The notes under the pieces were generated by a model. That model had not been told where the DNA came from and ran no database searches. It worked only from the letters and a program-made list of their open reading frames with translations. Shown piece after piece: positions 53,437-63,400 of a DNA stretch of 64,000 nucleotides. Each line of letters begins with the position of its first letter. The first letter of the stretch is position 1. The stretch comes from Verrucomicrobiota bacterium. Lineage in GTDB: Bacteria; Verrucomicrobiota; Verrucomicrobiia; Verrucomicrobiales; DEV007. The translations under genes were made by a program, and so were the position numbers. The stretch covers positions 48,213 to 112,212 of the forward strand of contig DAOUQC010000004.1 in the NCBI GenBank assembly GCA_030625775.1, in the 5' to 3' direction.

Positions 53437-54006
53437 GTGATGAGATGGCCCTGGCAAAAGCAGAAACCCGGTAGGCTTGGTAAATCCCAGGCGGGATTTA
53501 CTTTGCTGGAAATGCTAACCGCAGTGGCGATCATTGCGATATTGGCGGGTGTTGGGGTGCCTGGCTATTTGCGGATAAAACGCCAGGCACGCGCCCATTT
53601 GTGTACTGCCAATTTGCGTCATCTGGGGATGGGGCTGAATTTATACCTGGGTGATCACAACCTGATCATGCCAACGCTCGCTCCGGCTCGTGAAGACAAG
53701 AATGACGACAGCCTGCCTACTATAGATACGGTGTTGTTGGAGTATGTGGATTCCGAAGAATCTTTTCGTTGTGCGAGTGATTACGAAGGGTTTTGGGAAA
53801 AAACCGGATCCAGCTATTTCTGGAACAGTCTGGTCAATGGGCAGGCGATGGGTAATATGAACTTCATGGGGCTGACAAAAAACCAATCGGGCATACCGCT
53901 GATTTCGGACAAGGAAAACTTTCACAAACACATTGGTCACGAAGTGAATATCCTCTATGCCGACGGGCATGTGGAGGCGGAGTTGCAATTTTCGATTGGC
54001 CGCTGA
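53437..54006 (+). CDS. Prepilin-type protein (type II secretion/pseudopilin-like)
   Basis: A 189-residue protein with a class III signal: a positive leader then A-G-F-T-L-L-E-M-L-T-A-V-A-I-I-A-I-L-A, cut between G20 and F21 by prepilin peptidase, with the essential E25. The C-terminus ends in N-I-L-Y-A-D-G-H-V, the H-X9-DG-type motif common in planctomycete and verrucomicrobial pseudopilins. Start is GTG 53437 or ATG 53440. It follows the coiled-coil membrane protein and precedes an ABC exporter; the type II secretion F protein at 3096 might be part of the same machine. Confidence 0.9.
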   Translation: MMRWPWQKQKPGRLGKSQAGFTLLEMLTAVAIIAILAGVGVPGYLRIKRQARAHLCTANLRHLGMGLNLYLGDHNLIMPTLAPAREDKNDDSLPTIDTVLLEYVDSEESFRCASDYEGFWEKTGSSYFWNSLVNGQAMGNMNFMGLTKNQSGIPLISDKENFHKHIGHEVNILYADGHVEAELQFSIGR

Positions 54007-54031
54007 TGGCTTGGGCGATTATCTAATCGAA

Positions 54032-54940
54032 ATGCTGACGGTATCGCATGTGAGTAAACGTTTTGGTCGAGGGGACAAACCTGCTGCCCTGGACGATCTT
54101 AGTTTTACCGTTAACAAGGGAGAGATCTTTGGACTATTGGGTCACAACGGAGCGGGAAAAAGCACGGCCCTGGGCATTATGCTGGGTATGGTCTATCCGG
54201 ATGAGGGGGAGGTTAGTATCGGGGGGGTTTCGGTTCAAAAGCAGCGTGAGCGGGCGATGCGTAAGACCGGAGCGATCTTTGAAGCACCGAATTTTTATGA
54301 TTATCTGAGTGGCTGGAGGAACCTGCAGGTCTTGACGGCTTTTTCCGGTGGGGTGGCAAAGAGGGAAATGGAGGAAATGGTCGAATGGGTAGGACTCGAA
54401 GACAGGATTCAGGACAAGGTGAATACCTACAGTCATGGCATGAGACAGCGTCTCGCCCTGGCCCAGGCTTTGTTGCCGCGTCCGGAAATGCTGTTGCTCG
54501 ATGAACCCACGGATGGTCTGGATCCCGACGGCATAGTGGAGTTTCGCAAACACTTGTTTGCGCTGCGGAATGACTTCGGGGTAACGATTTTATTGAACTC
54601 CCATTTGCTTTCCGAGGTTGAAAAAACCTGTGACCGGATTGTGATACTGCGCAAGGGCCACAAGGTTTATGAAGGCAATTGCCGTGGACTGGAACAGGAG
54701 AGGGACAATTATCACTTTGAGGTGGATAGCTGGCAGGCGCTGGCAGGGGTGGTGGAAAAATGTGGCGGGCGAACCCGGAAGGATGAGCGCATTGTGGAGT
54801 GGTCATGTGAAGAAGACATTGCCATTTTGGTATCGGCTCTGGTCGAGGCCGGGGTGAAGGTGCGCCAGGTGACGAAGTTGGAGGCTTCGCTGGAGGATTT
54901 GTATATGAAAGTCCGTGGGGAAAAGGAGGGCGGAACATGA
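54032..54940 (+). CDS. ABC transporter ATP-binding protein (ABC-2 type exporter)
   Basis: A 302-residue ATPase with Walker A G-H-N-G-A-G-K-S-T, a signature loop Y-S-H-G-M-R-Q-R-L-A-L (S-H-G-M-R in place of LSGGQ, as usual in this subfamily), Walker B M-L-L-L-D-E-P-T-D-G-L-D-P-D-G and switch His in L-N-S-H-L-L-S-E-V. The open frame extends upstream to 53957, overlapping the pilin gene, but ATG 54032 (M-L-T-V-S-H-V-S-K-R-F) is the canonical start. Pairs with the permease that overlaps it by 4 bases. The substrate is unknown. Confidence 0.93.
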   Translation: MLTVSHVSKRFGRGDKPAALDDLSFTVNKGEIFGLLGHNGAGKSTALGIMLGMVYPDEGEVSIGGVSVQKQRERAMRKTGAIFEAPNFYDYLSGWRNLQVLTAFSGGVAKREMEEMVEWVGLEDRIQDKVNTYSHGMRQRLALAQALLPRPEMLLLDEPTDGLDPDGIVEFRKHLFALRNDFGVTILLNSHLLSEVEKTCDRIVILRKGHKVYEGNCRGLEQERDNYHFEVDSWQALAGVVEKCGGRTRKDERIVEWSCEEDIAILVSALVEAGVKVRQVTKLEASLEDLYMKVRGEKEGGT

Positions 54941-55794
54941 TGGAATTTTTCCGTCTATTGAAGTGGGAGCTGTTCCGCATGTATGCACGACCGCGAACCT
55001 ATATCGGTTTTGCGGTGTTCCTTGCCGTTGAAGGTCTGGTTTTGTTTCTTTTGAGTCGTCCCCGGGTGCAGGGTGCCCTGCAGAATTGGATCGAAAAAGT
55101 AGCGGGAGGGTTCGATCAGTATTTTTCGGGCCTGACACTCGGTTTTATTTTGGTGGGTGGCACGGTGTTTCTTCTGGGTGCGCCGTTTTTGTCCCTGGTT
55201 TGCGGTGACATTGTGGCCAAGGAGAGTGAAGACGGCAATCTGAGATTGTTGCTGGCGCGGCCGGTTTCGCGTTTGAAGTTGTTGATGGTCAAGTACGTAT
55301 CCTGTCAGATCTATGCCCTGTCTTTGTTCCTGTTCATTTCTAGCAGCGCTCTTGCGGTTGGCATTATCGAGCGTGGTTGGGGTGGGGGTTATGTGGTGAT
55401 GACGCCGGAGATGCCACGGGTGTCGATCTTTGAATGGGGGCAGGGTGTCGGGCGTTTTTATTTGATGCCCCTCTTTCTGGTGGTTTCCTATCTACCGTTG
55501 ACCAGTTTTGCTTTTATGTTGTCGTGCATGCGGATCAAGCCCGCTGCTGCTACCATCATTACCCTGGCTGTGGTGATGGCGGATTTTGTATTGGCGAATT
55601 TCCCCCTGTTCCCCTTGTTCAAAGAATACCGTGACTGGTTTGTGACGCCGCGAATGCAGATGTGGGTGTATTCCCAATACCAGGATATTCCCTGGCCACG
55701 GGTGATCGAGAACTGGGCCTGGCTGATCGGCATTGGCTTGACGGGCTTTGTACTCGGGTGGATGAGTTTTGAAAGAAGGGATATCAAGTCGTGA
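54937..55794 (+). CDS. ABC-2 type permease
   Basis: A 285-residue membrane protein with about six hydrophobic helices (22-38, 66-88, 120-145, 165-190 and onwards). Between helices 2 and 3 it has D-I-V-A-K-E-S-E-D-G-N-L-R-L-L-L-A-R-P-V-S-R, the E-x-x-x-G-T/N-x-x-x-L-L-x-x-P-V-S/R motif of NatB/CcmB-type ABC-2 permeases. Start overlaps the ATPase stop by 4 bases (ATGA) and its own end overlaps panC by 4, so translation is coupled along the run. Confidence 0.9.
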   Translation: MMEFFRLLKWELFRMYARPRTYIGFAVFLAVEGLVLFLLSRPRVQGALQNWIEKVAGGFDQYFSGLTLGFILVGGTVFLLGAPFLSLVCGDIVAKESEDGNLRLLLARPVSRLKLLMVKYVSCQIYALSLFLFISSSALAVGIIERGWGGGYVVMTPEMPRVSIFEWGQGVGRFYLMPLFLVVSYLPLTSFAFMLSCMRIKPAAATIITLAVVMADFVLANFPLFPLFKEYRDWFVTPRMQMWVYSQYQDIPWPRVIENWAWLIGIGLTGFVLGWMSFERRDIKS

Positions 55795-56651
55795 AGCAGA
55801 TCCAACAGCTCGATGAATTGCAGGACTGGGTGCAGCAGGAAACATCTGTCGGGCGCAGGCGTGTGCTGGTGCCTACGATGGGAGGATTGCATGAAGGGCA
55901 TTTGAGTCTGGTGGACATAGCGCGCCAGCAGGCAGGGAAAGAAGGGCGGGTAGTCGTTAGTTTATTTGTCAACCCGACCCAGTTCGGTCCGAATGAGGAT
56001 CTGGGAGCCTACCCGAAGAGCTTGGAAAAAGATCGTCAGCTGTGCGAAGAGAGGGGTGCCGATCTCTTGTTTGCTCCCGAAGCAGATGGCATGTATGCGG
56101 CGGATGCTTCGGTCGGAGTAAGCGAGGGAAGGTTGTCGAGGGGTTTGTGTGGGGGCAGTCGACCCGGACACTTTGACGGGGTGTGTACCATTGTCAGCAA
56201 GCTGTTCAATCTGATCCAGCCTCGGGCGGCTGTATTCGGGGAGAAGGATTATCAACAACTGGCGGTTATTCGTCGTTTGGTGCGTGATTTGAACTACCCG
56301 ATAAAAATCATCGGGGGCCCGATTGTCCGTGAAGATGACGGTCTGGCGATGAGCACCCGCAATCAATACCTGAGCCCGGAAGAACGTAGTCAAGCGGTGG
56401 TTTTGAGCATGGCTTTGCTGCAAGCCAGGCAGGCTTTGGATGGAGGTGAGCGCGATATGCTTCGGATCAGGGGGCTGGTGGAAAGGGTCTTGTCCGGCAG
56501 CCCTTTGGCCCGGCTTGATTATCTCGAGACGGTTCACCCCGATACCATGCAGGCGGTGGAAGAGCCGGGCGATGCTTTGTTAATAGCGGTGGCGGTGTTT
56601 TTTGATTCCACTCGATTGATTGACAATCTTTGCTGGAGAGAAGAGGGGTGA
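55791..56651 (+). CDS. panC: Pantothenate synthetase
   Basis: Joins pantoate and beta-alanine with ATP to make pantothenate. Motifs: V-P-T-M-G-G-L-H-E-G-H-L-S-L (the H-I-G-H-like HxGH), F-V-N-P-T-Q-F-G-P-N-E-D, F-G-E-K-D-Y-Q-Q-L and V-R-E-D-D-G-L-A-M-S-T-R-N-Q-Y-L. The GTG start at 55791 overlaps the permease stop. 286 residues, normal. The first G in M-G-G-L is the usual A/Y-L position with little effect. No other pan genes in the window. Confidence 0.96.
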   Translation: MKQIQQLDELQDWVQQETSVGRRRVLVPTMGGLHEGHLSLVDIARQQAGKEGRVVVSLFVNPTQFGPNEDLGAYPKSLEKDRQLCEERGADLLFAPEADGMYAADASVGVSEGRLSRGLCGGSRPGHFDGVCTIVSKLFNLIQPRAAVFGEKDYQQLAVIRRLVRDLNYPIKIIGGPIVREDDGLAMSTRNQYLSPEERSQAVVLSMALLQARQALDGGERDMLRIRGLVERVLSGSPLARLDYLETVHPDTMQAVEEPGDALLIAVAVFFDSTRLIDNLCWREEG

Positions 56652-56685
56652 TTGATCAAATGGAAAACGTCACACTGGAAAAAAG

Positions 56686-58278
56686 ATGAAGACTTATGAT
56701 TTCATCGTTGTGGGAAGCGGAATTGCCGGCTTGAGTTTTGCCTTGCGTGCAGCAGAGAAGGGGCGGGTGGCGATTGTGACCAAGAAGGATCGCGAGGATT
56801 GCAATACAGCACAGGCCCAGGGGGGTATCGCCTGTGTCGAGAGTGACGAGGACTCGTTTGATTTGCATGTGGAAGACACCCTGATTGCCGGTGCCGGCTT
56901 GTGTCGTGAAGATGTGGTGCGGACTATTGTGTCTGAGGGGCCGGAGGCGATTGAGGATCTGGTTAAGTTAGGGGTGAGCTTCGACCGTGACCCTGAAAGC
57001 GATCAATTTTCCCTGGGAATGGAGGGAGGTCATTCGAAGCGTCGTATTCTACACTCCAAAGACACCACCGGACTGGAGGTCGAAACGCGGCTGCTGGAAG
57101 CGGTGGCGAAAAATGATAACATCGATGTTCTGGAACATCATTTTGCCATCGATCTGATTACCACCCGGAGACTGGGTTTTGCTTCACCGCCACGTTGTCT
57201 GGGGCTCTATGTTCTGGATGAAAAAAAGAGTGAGGTGGTGACTTTGCGCTCGGATCGGGTCATTTTATGCACCGGCGGCTGTGGGCGGGTTTACCTTTAT
57301 ACCACCAATCCAAAAGTGGCGACCGGAGACGGGGTGGCGATGGCGTGGAGAGCCGGGGCAAAAATCTCCAATATGGAATTCATACAGTTTCATCCGACCT
57401 GTTTGTATCATCCGGAAGTAAAATCTTTTTTGATTTCGGAGGCCGTGCGTGGTGAGGGAGGGGTGTTAGTGGGGCAGGATGGCAAGGAGTTCATGCATCG
57501 CTACGATGAACGTAAATCACTGGCGCCACGTGACATTGTGGCGCGGGCGATCGATCGCGAGATCAAGGTAACCGGGGCTCCCTGTGTATTTCTGGATATC
57601 ACCCATCAGCCGAAGGGTTTTGTGAAAGATCGTTTTCCGCATATTTACAATACTTGTCTCGAATTGGGTATCGATGCCGAGAAGCAGCCGATCCCGGTGG
57701 TGCCGGCTGCTCATTATCAATGCGGGGGTGTGCAGGTGGATGTGAATGGTCTGACCAGCTTGCCGGGGCTGTGGGCGGTTGGAGAAGTGGCTTGTACAGG
57801 TTTACATGGTGCCAACCGGCTGGCTAGTAATTCGCTGCTCGAAGGGGCAGTGGTGGCAACACGGGCGGTGCAGGATGTAATGGAAAAGCTTCCGCCGGGG
57901 CAAGAACCCGAATTTTTTGATTTGCCGGAGTGGACCAGTGGAAATGTCACCGATGTGGATGAGTTGGTGGTGATTTATCACAACTGGGATGAAATTCGGC
58001 GCTTGATGTGGGATTACGTCAGCATCGTGCGCACGGGCAAACGGCTGCAAAGGGCGGCGACGCGGCTGCAGAACTTGAGCCGGGAAGTGCAGGAGTTTTA
58101 CTGGAATTTCAAGGTAACCTCAGAGCTGCTCGAATTGCGTAATCTGGTGCAGGTGGCAACTTTGATCGTCGATAACGCCGCCCAGCGCAGCGAAAGCCGT
58201 GGTTTGCACTACACTCTGGATCATCCCGACCGCGATGACAAAAACTGGCTTCGCGACACCGTTTCTAGTCGCGTTTGA
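56686..58278 (+). CDS. nadB: L-aspartate oxidase
   Basis: Oxidises L-aspartate to iminoaspartate, first step of NAD biosynthesis. FAD-binding V-G-S-G-I-A-G-L-S-F-A-L at the start, then A-Q-G-G-I-A, H-S-K-R-R-I-L-H-S-K-D-T-T-G, M-E-F-I-Q-F-H-P-T, E-A-V-R-G-E-G-G-V-L, and H-Y-Q-C-G-G-V. The R-E-I in D-R-E-I-K-V-T and C-terminal helical domain agree with NadB rather than fumarate reductase/SdhA. 530 residues. It is 34 bases after panC; the pair supplies precursors of two cofactors. Confidence 0.95.
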   Translation: MKTYDFIVVGSGIAGLSFALRAAEKGRVAIVTKKDREDCNTAQAQGGIACVESDEDSFDLHVEDTLIAGAGLCREDVVRTIVSEGPEAIEDLVKLGVSFDRDPESDQFSLGMEGGHSKRRILHSKDTTGLEVETRLLEAVAKNDNIDVLEHHFAIDLITTRRLGFASPPRCLGLYVLDEKKSEVVTLRSDRVILCTGGCGRVYLYTTNPKVATGDGVAMAWRAGAKISNMEFIQFHPTCLYHPEVKSFLISEAVRGEGGVLVGQDGKEFMHRYDERKSLAPRDIVARAIDREIKVTGAPCVFLDITHQPKGFVKDRFPHIYNTCLELGIDAEKQPIPVVPAAHYQCGGVQVDVNGLTSLPGLWAVGEVACTGLHGANRLASNSLLEGAVVATRAVQDVMEKLPPGQEPEFFDLPEWTSGNVTDVDELVVIYHNWDEIRRLMWDYVSIVRTGKRLQRAATRLQNLSREVQEFYWNFKVTSELLELRNLVQVATLIVDNAAQRSESRGLHYTLDHPDRDDKNWLRDTVSSRV

Positions 58279-58347
58279 ATAACTTCGGCCTTACACTCAG
58301 GGTTCGTTTGGGGAATTTTTGAAGAAATTTCACGGCCTTTTAGCAGA

Positions 58348-59367
58348 ATGATAGCCCGTATGACAGTGCCAGGATACTTGCGTTTTGCTGTATTGACGTT
58401 TGTGTCAGTGGTGCTTTACGGCTACACGGGCAGCGAGGGATTTTCACAAAATTTGTCTTCATCGGTGCAGCCCATCCGTTCGTCCCAATACAGTGTTCCT
58501 GCCTCTTCGGCGATTCAAGGATCAAACAAGGTCACCGCAAGCAATGTGCTGCCGGCCAACCGTAAGGCAAGACATGGGAAAGGGTTGCCGGGCACCCTGC
58601 CGCATCCGAGCAGCACTTATGCGGCATCAACCTTGCCTCGGGTTTTTGCCCCGACACGGCCACGCACCACCTACACCCGCTACCCGTGGAAACGTCAAAT
58701 TGTGACCACGGTGTTCTGGATTGGTGAGGTGCCGACACCAAAAAATCCGACTCCCAACCACATGAGTGCATGGGACCGGAACTGGGCAAATAATTTTGGA
58801 GGCTTCGATGATCCTGACCCTTCGGCGCGGGCTTGGGACTTTCGTCCCAAAGCATTTATTCCAGGTTTGAACCCTTTTTATATCGCCTTGCCTTATACAG
58901 ACATTCGTCCGGGTGCGACGGGAACCAAAGTGGAAGCTCCTCATGTGATCCCCTGGTTCAAAAAAAAATACCAGCAGGCAGGCCATACCGTATTGAAGGG
59001 TCGATGGCTGGCGATACGCAAGGGTTCACGGGTGTGTTTTGCCCAATGGGAGGATGTGGGTCCTTTTGTAACGAATGATTATTCTTATGTGTTTGGAAAT
59101 TCACGGCCAAAAGCGACCGGAAACGGTGGGGCCGGGCTGGACATTTCACCAGCGGTCAGGGACTTCCTGATGTTGCGTAGTGGTGAGCGCTGTGACTGGC
59201 GCTTTGTCGATGTGGGTGAAGTGCCCCAGGGACCGTGGCGCAAATATGGCACCAACAATGATTTCACCCAACTGCAGGGGCAGACAAAACCGCAGGAAGA
59301 TGAACGCCTGGCCAAGTTGCGTGAAATGCGTGACGCCTACATCCGCAATATGCCGCTGCCTCGTTAG
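58348..59367 (+). CDS. Secreted protein with probable double-psi beta-barrel domain
   Basis: A 339-residue exported protein. The N-terminal hydrophobic segment (about 8-28) is a signal peptide or anchor. A Ser/Pro/Arg-rich low-complexity stretch follows (about 35-115). The C-terminal domain has V-C-F-A-Q-W-E-D-V-G-P-F at about 229-240 and G-A-G-L-D-I-S-P-A-V-R-D-F-L at about 262-275, the V-x-D-x-G-P-F ... D-L-S-P-A pattern of RlpA/expansin-type double-psi barrels. These bind or cut peptidoglycan or other glycans. A catalytic role is not certain. It follows nadB by 69 bases on the same strand. Confidence 0.75.
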   Translation: MIARMTVPGYLRFAVLTFVSVVLYGYTGSEGFSQNLSSSVQPIRSSQYSVPASSAIQGSNKVTASNVLPANRKARHGKGLPGTLPHPSSTYAASTLPRVFAPTRPRTTYTRYPWKRQIVTTVFWIGEVPTPKNPTPNHMSAWDRNWANNFGGFDDPDPSARAWDFRPKAFIPGLNPFYIALPYTDIRPGATGTKVEAPHVIPWFKKKYQQAGHTVLKGRWLAIRKGSRVCFAQWEDVGPFVTNDYSYVFGNSRPKATGNGGAGLDISPAVRDFLMLRSGERCDWRFVDVGEVPQGPWRKYGTNNDFTQLQGQTKPQEDERLAKLREMRDAYIRNMPLPR

Positions 59368-59536
59368 TCCGGCAGTGCAAGGGCGTTCTGCCCGGGCTGA
59401 GCTGAGTTATCGGGCTAAATAACACCCGTGCAGGTTTTTTCTGCAAACACTCTTCAAAATTTACCACTCGCCGATGATAATAATATTACTTGCTATGAGC
59501 GCAATATAAGTATTTCTTCTATTGGCTCCAAGTAAG

Positions 59537-60433
59537 ATGCAGGTAGAAACGTTCAAACTTTTTTGTGATCTGGCCGAGACCGGTAGTTTTTCCGAGACGG
59601 CTGAGCGTAACGGGATTACCCAGAGTGCAGTGAGCCAGCGCATCAAAGCCTTGGAAGATCAATATGATGTGTTGTTGATCGAACGGGGGCGAAAGAATTT
59701 TGCGGTCACCAGTGAAGGGGATGTGTTTTTAAAAACCGCGCGTGATATTATAGATTTGTACGAAGGTATCAGGACGAGATTCCATGTGTTGCGTGACCGG
59801 GTTGAGGGGGAGCTGAAAATTTCCACGGTGTACAGCATTGGGTTTCATGAGCTCCCGCCTATTCTCGAAGTTTACCGCAAGCGGTTCTCCGATGTGAAAC
59901 CGGTCATACACTACCGCCGGGCCAACCAGGTGTATGCTGACGTGCTGGCTTCGCAGGCTGACCTGGGGCTGGTGGCCTATCCCCAGGCTCGCAAGGGGGT
60001 GGAAGTGGAAACGGTCTGGAAAGACAAGCTGGTTGTGATTTGTCCTCCGGGGCATGACCTGGCTGAGGAAAAGTCGGTAGCGCTCAAACGTTTGAATGGC
60101 CAGAGATTCGTCTCATTCGAACCTGACCTGCCAACTAGGAAAGCTCTGGATGAAATTCTCAAGGAGGCTGGGGTGGTAGTGGAAGAGGTGATGGAATTCG
60201 ATAACATCGAAACAGTCAAACAAGGGGTGGTGATTGAAAAGGCGATTTCCATCGTGCCGCGGGACTCAGTACAAAGGGAAATCCAGAGTGGGGCTCTGTG
60301 TCAGATCGATATTGAAGCGAAAAATATCTGGCGACCACTGGGGATTGTGCGGCGTCGGACCAAAGCGATCACACCAGCGATGCGTGAGTTTATCGCTCTA
60401 CTGAAAGAGCTGGGTAGGGATAAGGAGGCATGA
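59537..60433 (+). CDS. LysR-family transcriptional regulator
   Basis: A 298-residue regulator of the CysB/CbbR-like group. Winged helix at 1-60: M-Q-V-E-T-F-K-L-F-C-D-L-A-E-T-G-S-F-S, recognition helix T-Q-S-A-V-S-Q-R-I-K-A-L-E, wing L-I-E-R-G-R. Effector domain from about 90. ATG 59537 is chosen over a TTG five codons earlier. Its stop lies only 3 bases from the metH stop on the other strand. Upstream, ACTTGCTATGAGCGCAATAT with flanking A/T symmetry may hold a T-N11-A autoregulatory site. Targets are unknown; it is not divergent from metH but convergent. Confidence 0.9.
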   Translation: MQVETFKLFCDLAETGSFSETAERNGITQSAVSQRIKALEDQYDVLLIERGRKNFAVTSEGDVFLKTARDIIDLYEGIRTRFHVLRDRVEGELKISTVYSIGFHELPPILEVYRKRFSDVKPVIHYRRANQVYADVLASQADLGLVAYPQARKGVEVETVWKDKLVVICPPGHDLAEEKSVALKRLNGQRFVSFEPDLPTRKALDEILKEAGVVVEEVMEFDNIETVKQGVVIEKAISIVPRDSVQREIQSGALCQIDIEAKNIWRPLGIVRRRTKAITPAMREFIALLKELGRDKEA

Positions 60434-60436
60434 CGG

Positions 60437-63400
60437 CTACTCCACCATGTTAGGGGCCAGCCACTTAGCGGCCTCTTCGATAAAGATTCCCTTGCGCTTG
60501 GCATAATCTTCAAGCTGATCGGGCAGGATCCGGCCGACATTGAAATAGCGGGCCTGGGGGTGAAAAAAGTAGAGTCCACTCACTGAGCTGCCAGGATACA
60601 TGGCGTAAGAGCTAGTCAAGCTGATGCCGACTTGCTCTTCGACATTAAGAGCCTCCCAGAGAATGGCCTTTTCAGTATGATCAGGACAGGCGGGGTATCC
60701 GGCGGCGGGGCGAATGCCTTGGTAACGTTCTTTGATCAAGTCTTCGGTAGTGAGCTTTTCGTCAATTCCGAAGCCTATGAAATCACGCACTTTTTTGTGC
60801 ATCAATTCGGCGAGGGCCTCGGCAAAACGGTCTGCCAGAGCCTGAATGATGATGGCGGTATAATCATCACCTGCTTGTTTGAAAGTCTCAGCGTAGTCGT
60901 CGACCTCCTGGCCAGCGGTCACCGCAAAGGTGCCGAGGTAGTCAGTCAGGCCCCCATCAAGCGGAGCGACAAAGTCGGATAGGCATTGGTAGGGCGAGTC
61001 TGCCTTGATTTTCTCCTTTTGCTGACGCAAAAAATGGAAACGGGCTAATTCTTCCCGACGATCCATGCCGCTGTAAATGGCTACGTCATCGCCGATACTG
61101 TTGGCGGGATGCACGCCCCAGGTAGCGCGTGCGTGCACACGGTTGTTGCTCACAAGATCCTCCAGGACGCGCTGGGCATCTTTGTACAATTCGCTTGCCT
61201 GCTCCCCGTATTTTTCGTTTGTGAGGATTTTTGGATAAACTCCACGCAGTTCCCAGCTGTGGAAAAAGGGGCTCCAGTCGATCATTTCGACGATCTCTGT
61301 CAAGGGAACGGGGTCCCAGAGATGGGTTCCAATTTCCGGAGCTTGCGGCAGGTCTTCTACTTTCCAATCAATTTGAAACTTCTTTTCGCGGGCTTTTTGA
61401 ATTGGGAGATAAGTGGCGGTGCTGCCTTTATTGGCAAACAATTCACGCTCATGTATTTCCTGCCTTTCGTGATCAGTGATAAAGTCCTCACGAAGGTTTT
61501 TAGAGAGTAGACAGTTGCAAACACCTACTACCAGGGAGGCGTCGCCCACTTGCACCACCGGACCACTGTAGTGCTCGGAAATTTTGATCGCTGTGTGGGC
61601 GCGACTGGTGGTCGCTCCACCCACCAACATTGGCACAGTGAATTTTTGCCGTTCCATTTCCTTGGCATTGTAAATCATTTCATCAAGTGAAGGGGTGATG
61701 AGCCCGCTCATGCCGATAATATCTGCCTTGAGTTCTTTGGCCTTGGACAAGATCGTTTCACAATCGACCATCACTCCGAGGTCGTGAACTTCATAACCAT
61801 TACAGCTGAGCACTACGCCAACGATATTTTTTCCGATGTCATGTACGTCACCCTTCACTGTAGCGATAACAAACACGGTTGCTTTGCTCGTTTCACCACT
61901 GGCAGCCTTGGCAGCTTCCATGAAAGGAGTTAGATAAGCGACTGCTTTTTTCATCACCCGAGCACTTTTGACTACCTGGGGAAGGAACATTTTTCCGTCA
62001 CCAAACAACTTGCCGACGACCTTCATGCCTCCCATCAGCGGGCCTTCGATCACGTCGAGCGGCTTGCCCAATGAAGCACGGGCTTCTTCGGTGTCGGCTT
62101 CAATGAAATCAGTGATCCCTTTCACCAAGGCGTGGGTGATGCGATCTTGAACCGAACCTTCTCGCCATTCGAGATTAGCTGTACTGCCCTTCTTTTTTTT
62201 GTCACCGCCTGCGGATTTAAGTTCTTCGGCATAGTCCAAAAGAATGTCAGTGGCATCGGAGCTCCGATTGAGCAGTACGTCTTCGACTTTATCCAGTAAC
62301 TCCTTGGGGATGTCATCATAGATCTCCAGCATGCCGGCATTGACGATGCCCATGTCCATGCCCGCGCGGGTAGCGTGATAGAGGAAGGCGGAGTGCATCG
62401 CTTCGCGCACAGTGTTGTTGCCTCGGAAGCTAAAAGAAATGTTACTCACTCCCCCGCTGACTTTCGCCCCCGGCAGGTTTTGTTTTATCCAGCGGGTGGC
62501 TTCGATGAAATCGACGGCGTAGTTATTGTGTTCCTCCATGCCGGTGGCGACGGTGAGGATGTTGGGGTCAAAAATAATGTCCTGGGGATTGAAATCAACT
62601 TCATCAACCAGAATACGGTAGGCCCGTTCACAGATACGGGTTTTTTCTTCGTAGCTGGCGGCCTGGCCCTCTTCGTCAAATGCCATCACCACGGCTGCCG
62701 CTCCATAACGCTGGATGGTGCGGGCATTTTTCTTGAAAGCTTCCTCTCCTTCCTTGAGAGAGATGGAGTTGACAATGCCCTTGCCCTGCAGGCATTTCAA
62801 TCCGGCTTCACAGACTTCGAACTTGGATGAGTCGACAGTGATCGGAACGGCAGCGACGTCGGGTTCACCGGCGACCAGGTTGAGGAAGGTCGTCATCATT
62901 TCGACGCCGTCGATCATGCCTTCATCCATGCAGATGTCGATGACAGGGGCACCGTTCTCAACCTGTTGTCGAGCGATGGCGACAGCATCTTCGAGTTTGC
63001 CTTCTTTGATCAAGCGGGCGAAGCGCGGTGAGCCGGCAACGTTGGTTCTTTCCCCGATCATCAGGAAACCTTTGTCGGGGGTGTGATTGTAAACTTCCGA
63101 GCCACTCAAGCGCAGCAGAGGTTCTGGTGTAGGGATTTCACGTGGAGCATGGCGCTCGGCGATTTTGGCAATGGCCGCGATATGTGCAGGGGTGTTGCCA
63201 CAACAGCCGCCGATAAGGTTGACCAGCCCTTCACTGGCAAAATCATCCAGCCATTTTTCCATATCACTGGGCTCGAGATCGAAGCCAGTGGGGGCGAGCG
63301 GGTTGGGCAAACCGGCGTTTGGATAAACGGACACCGCTGTTCCTGCGACATTGGATAGATCAACCAGATGGGGCCGGATCAGGTCGGGGCCCAGTGAACA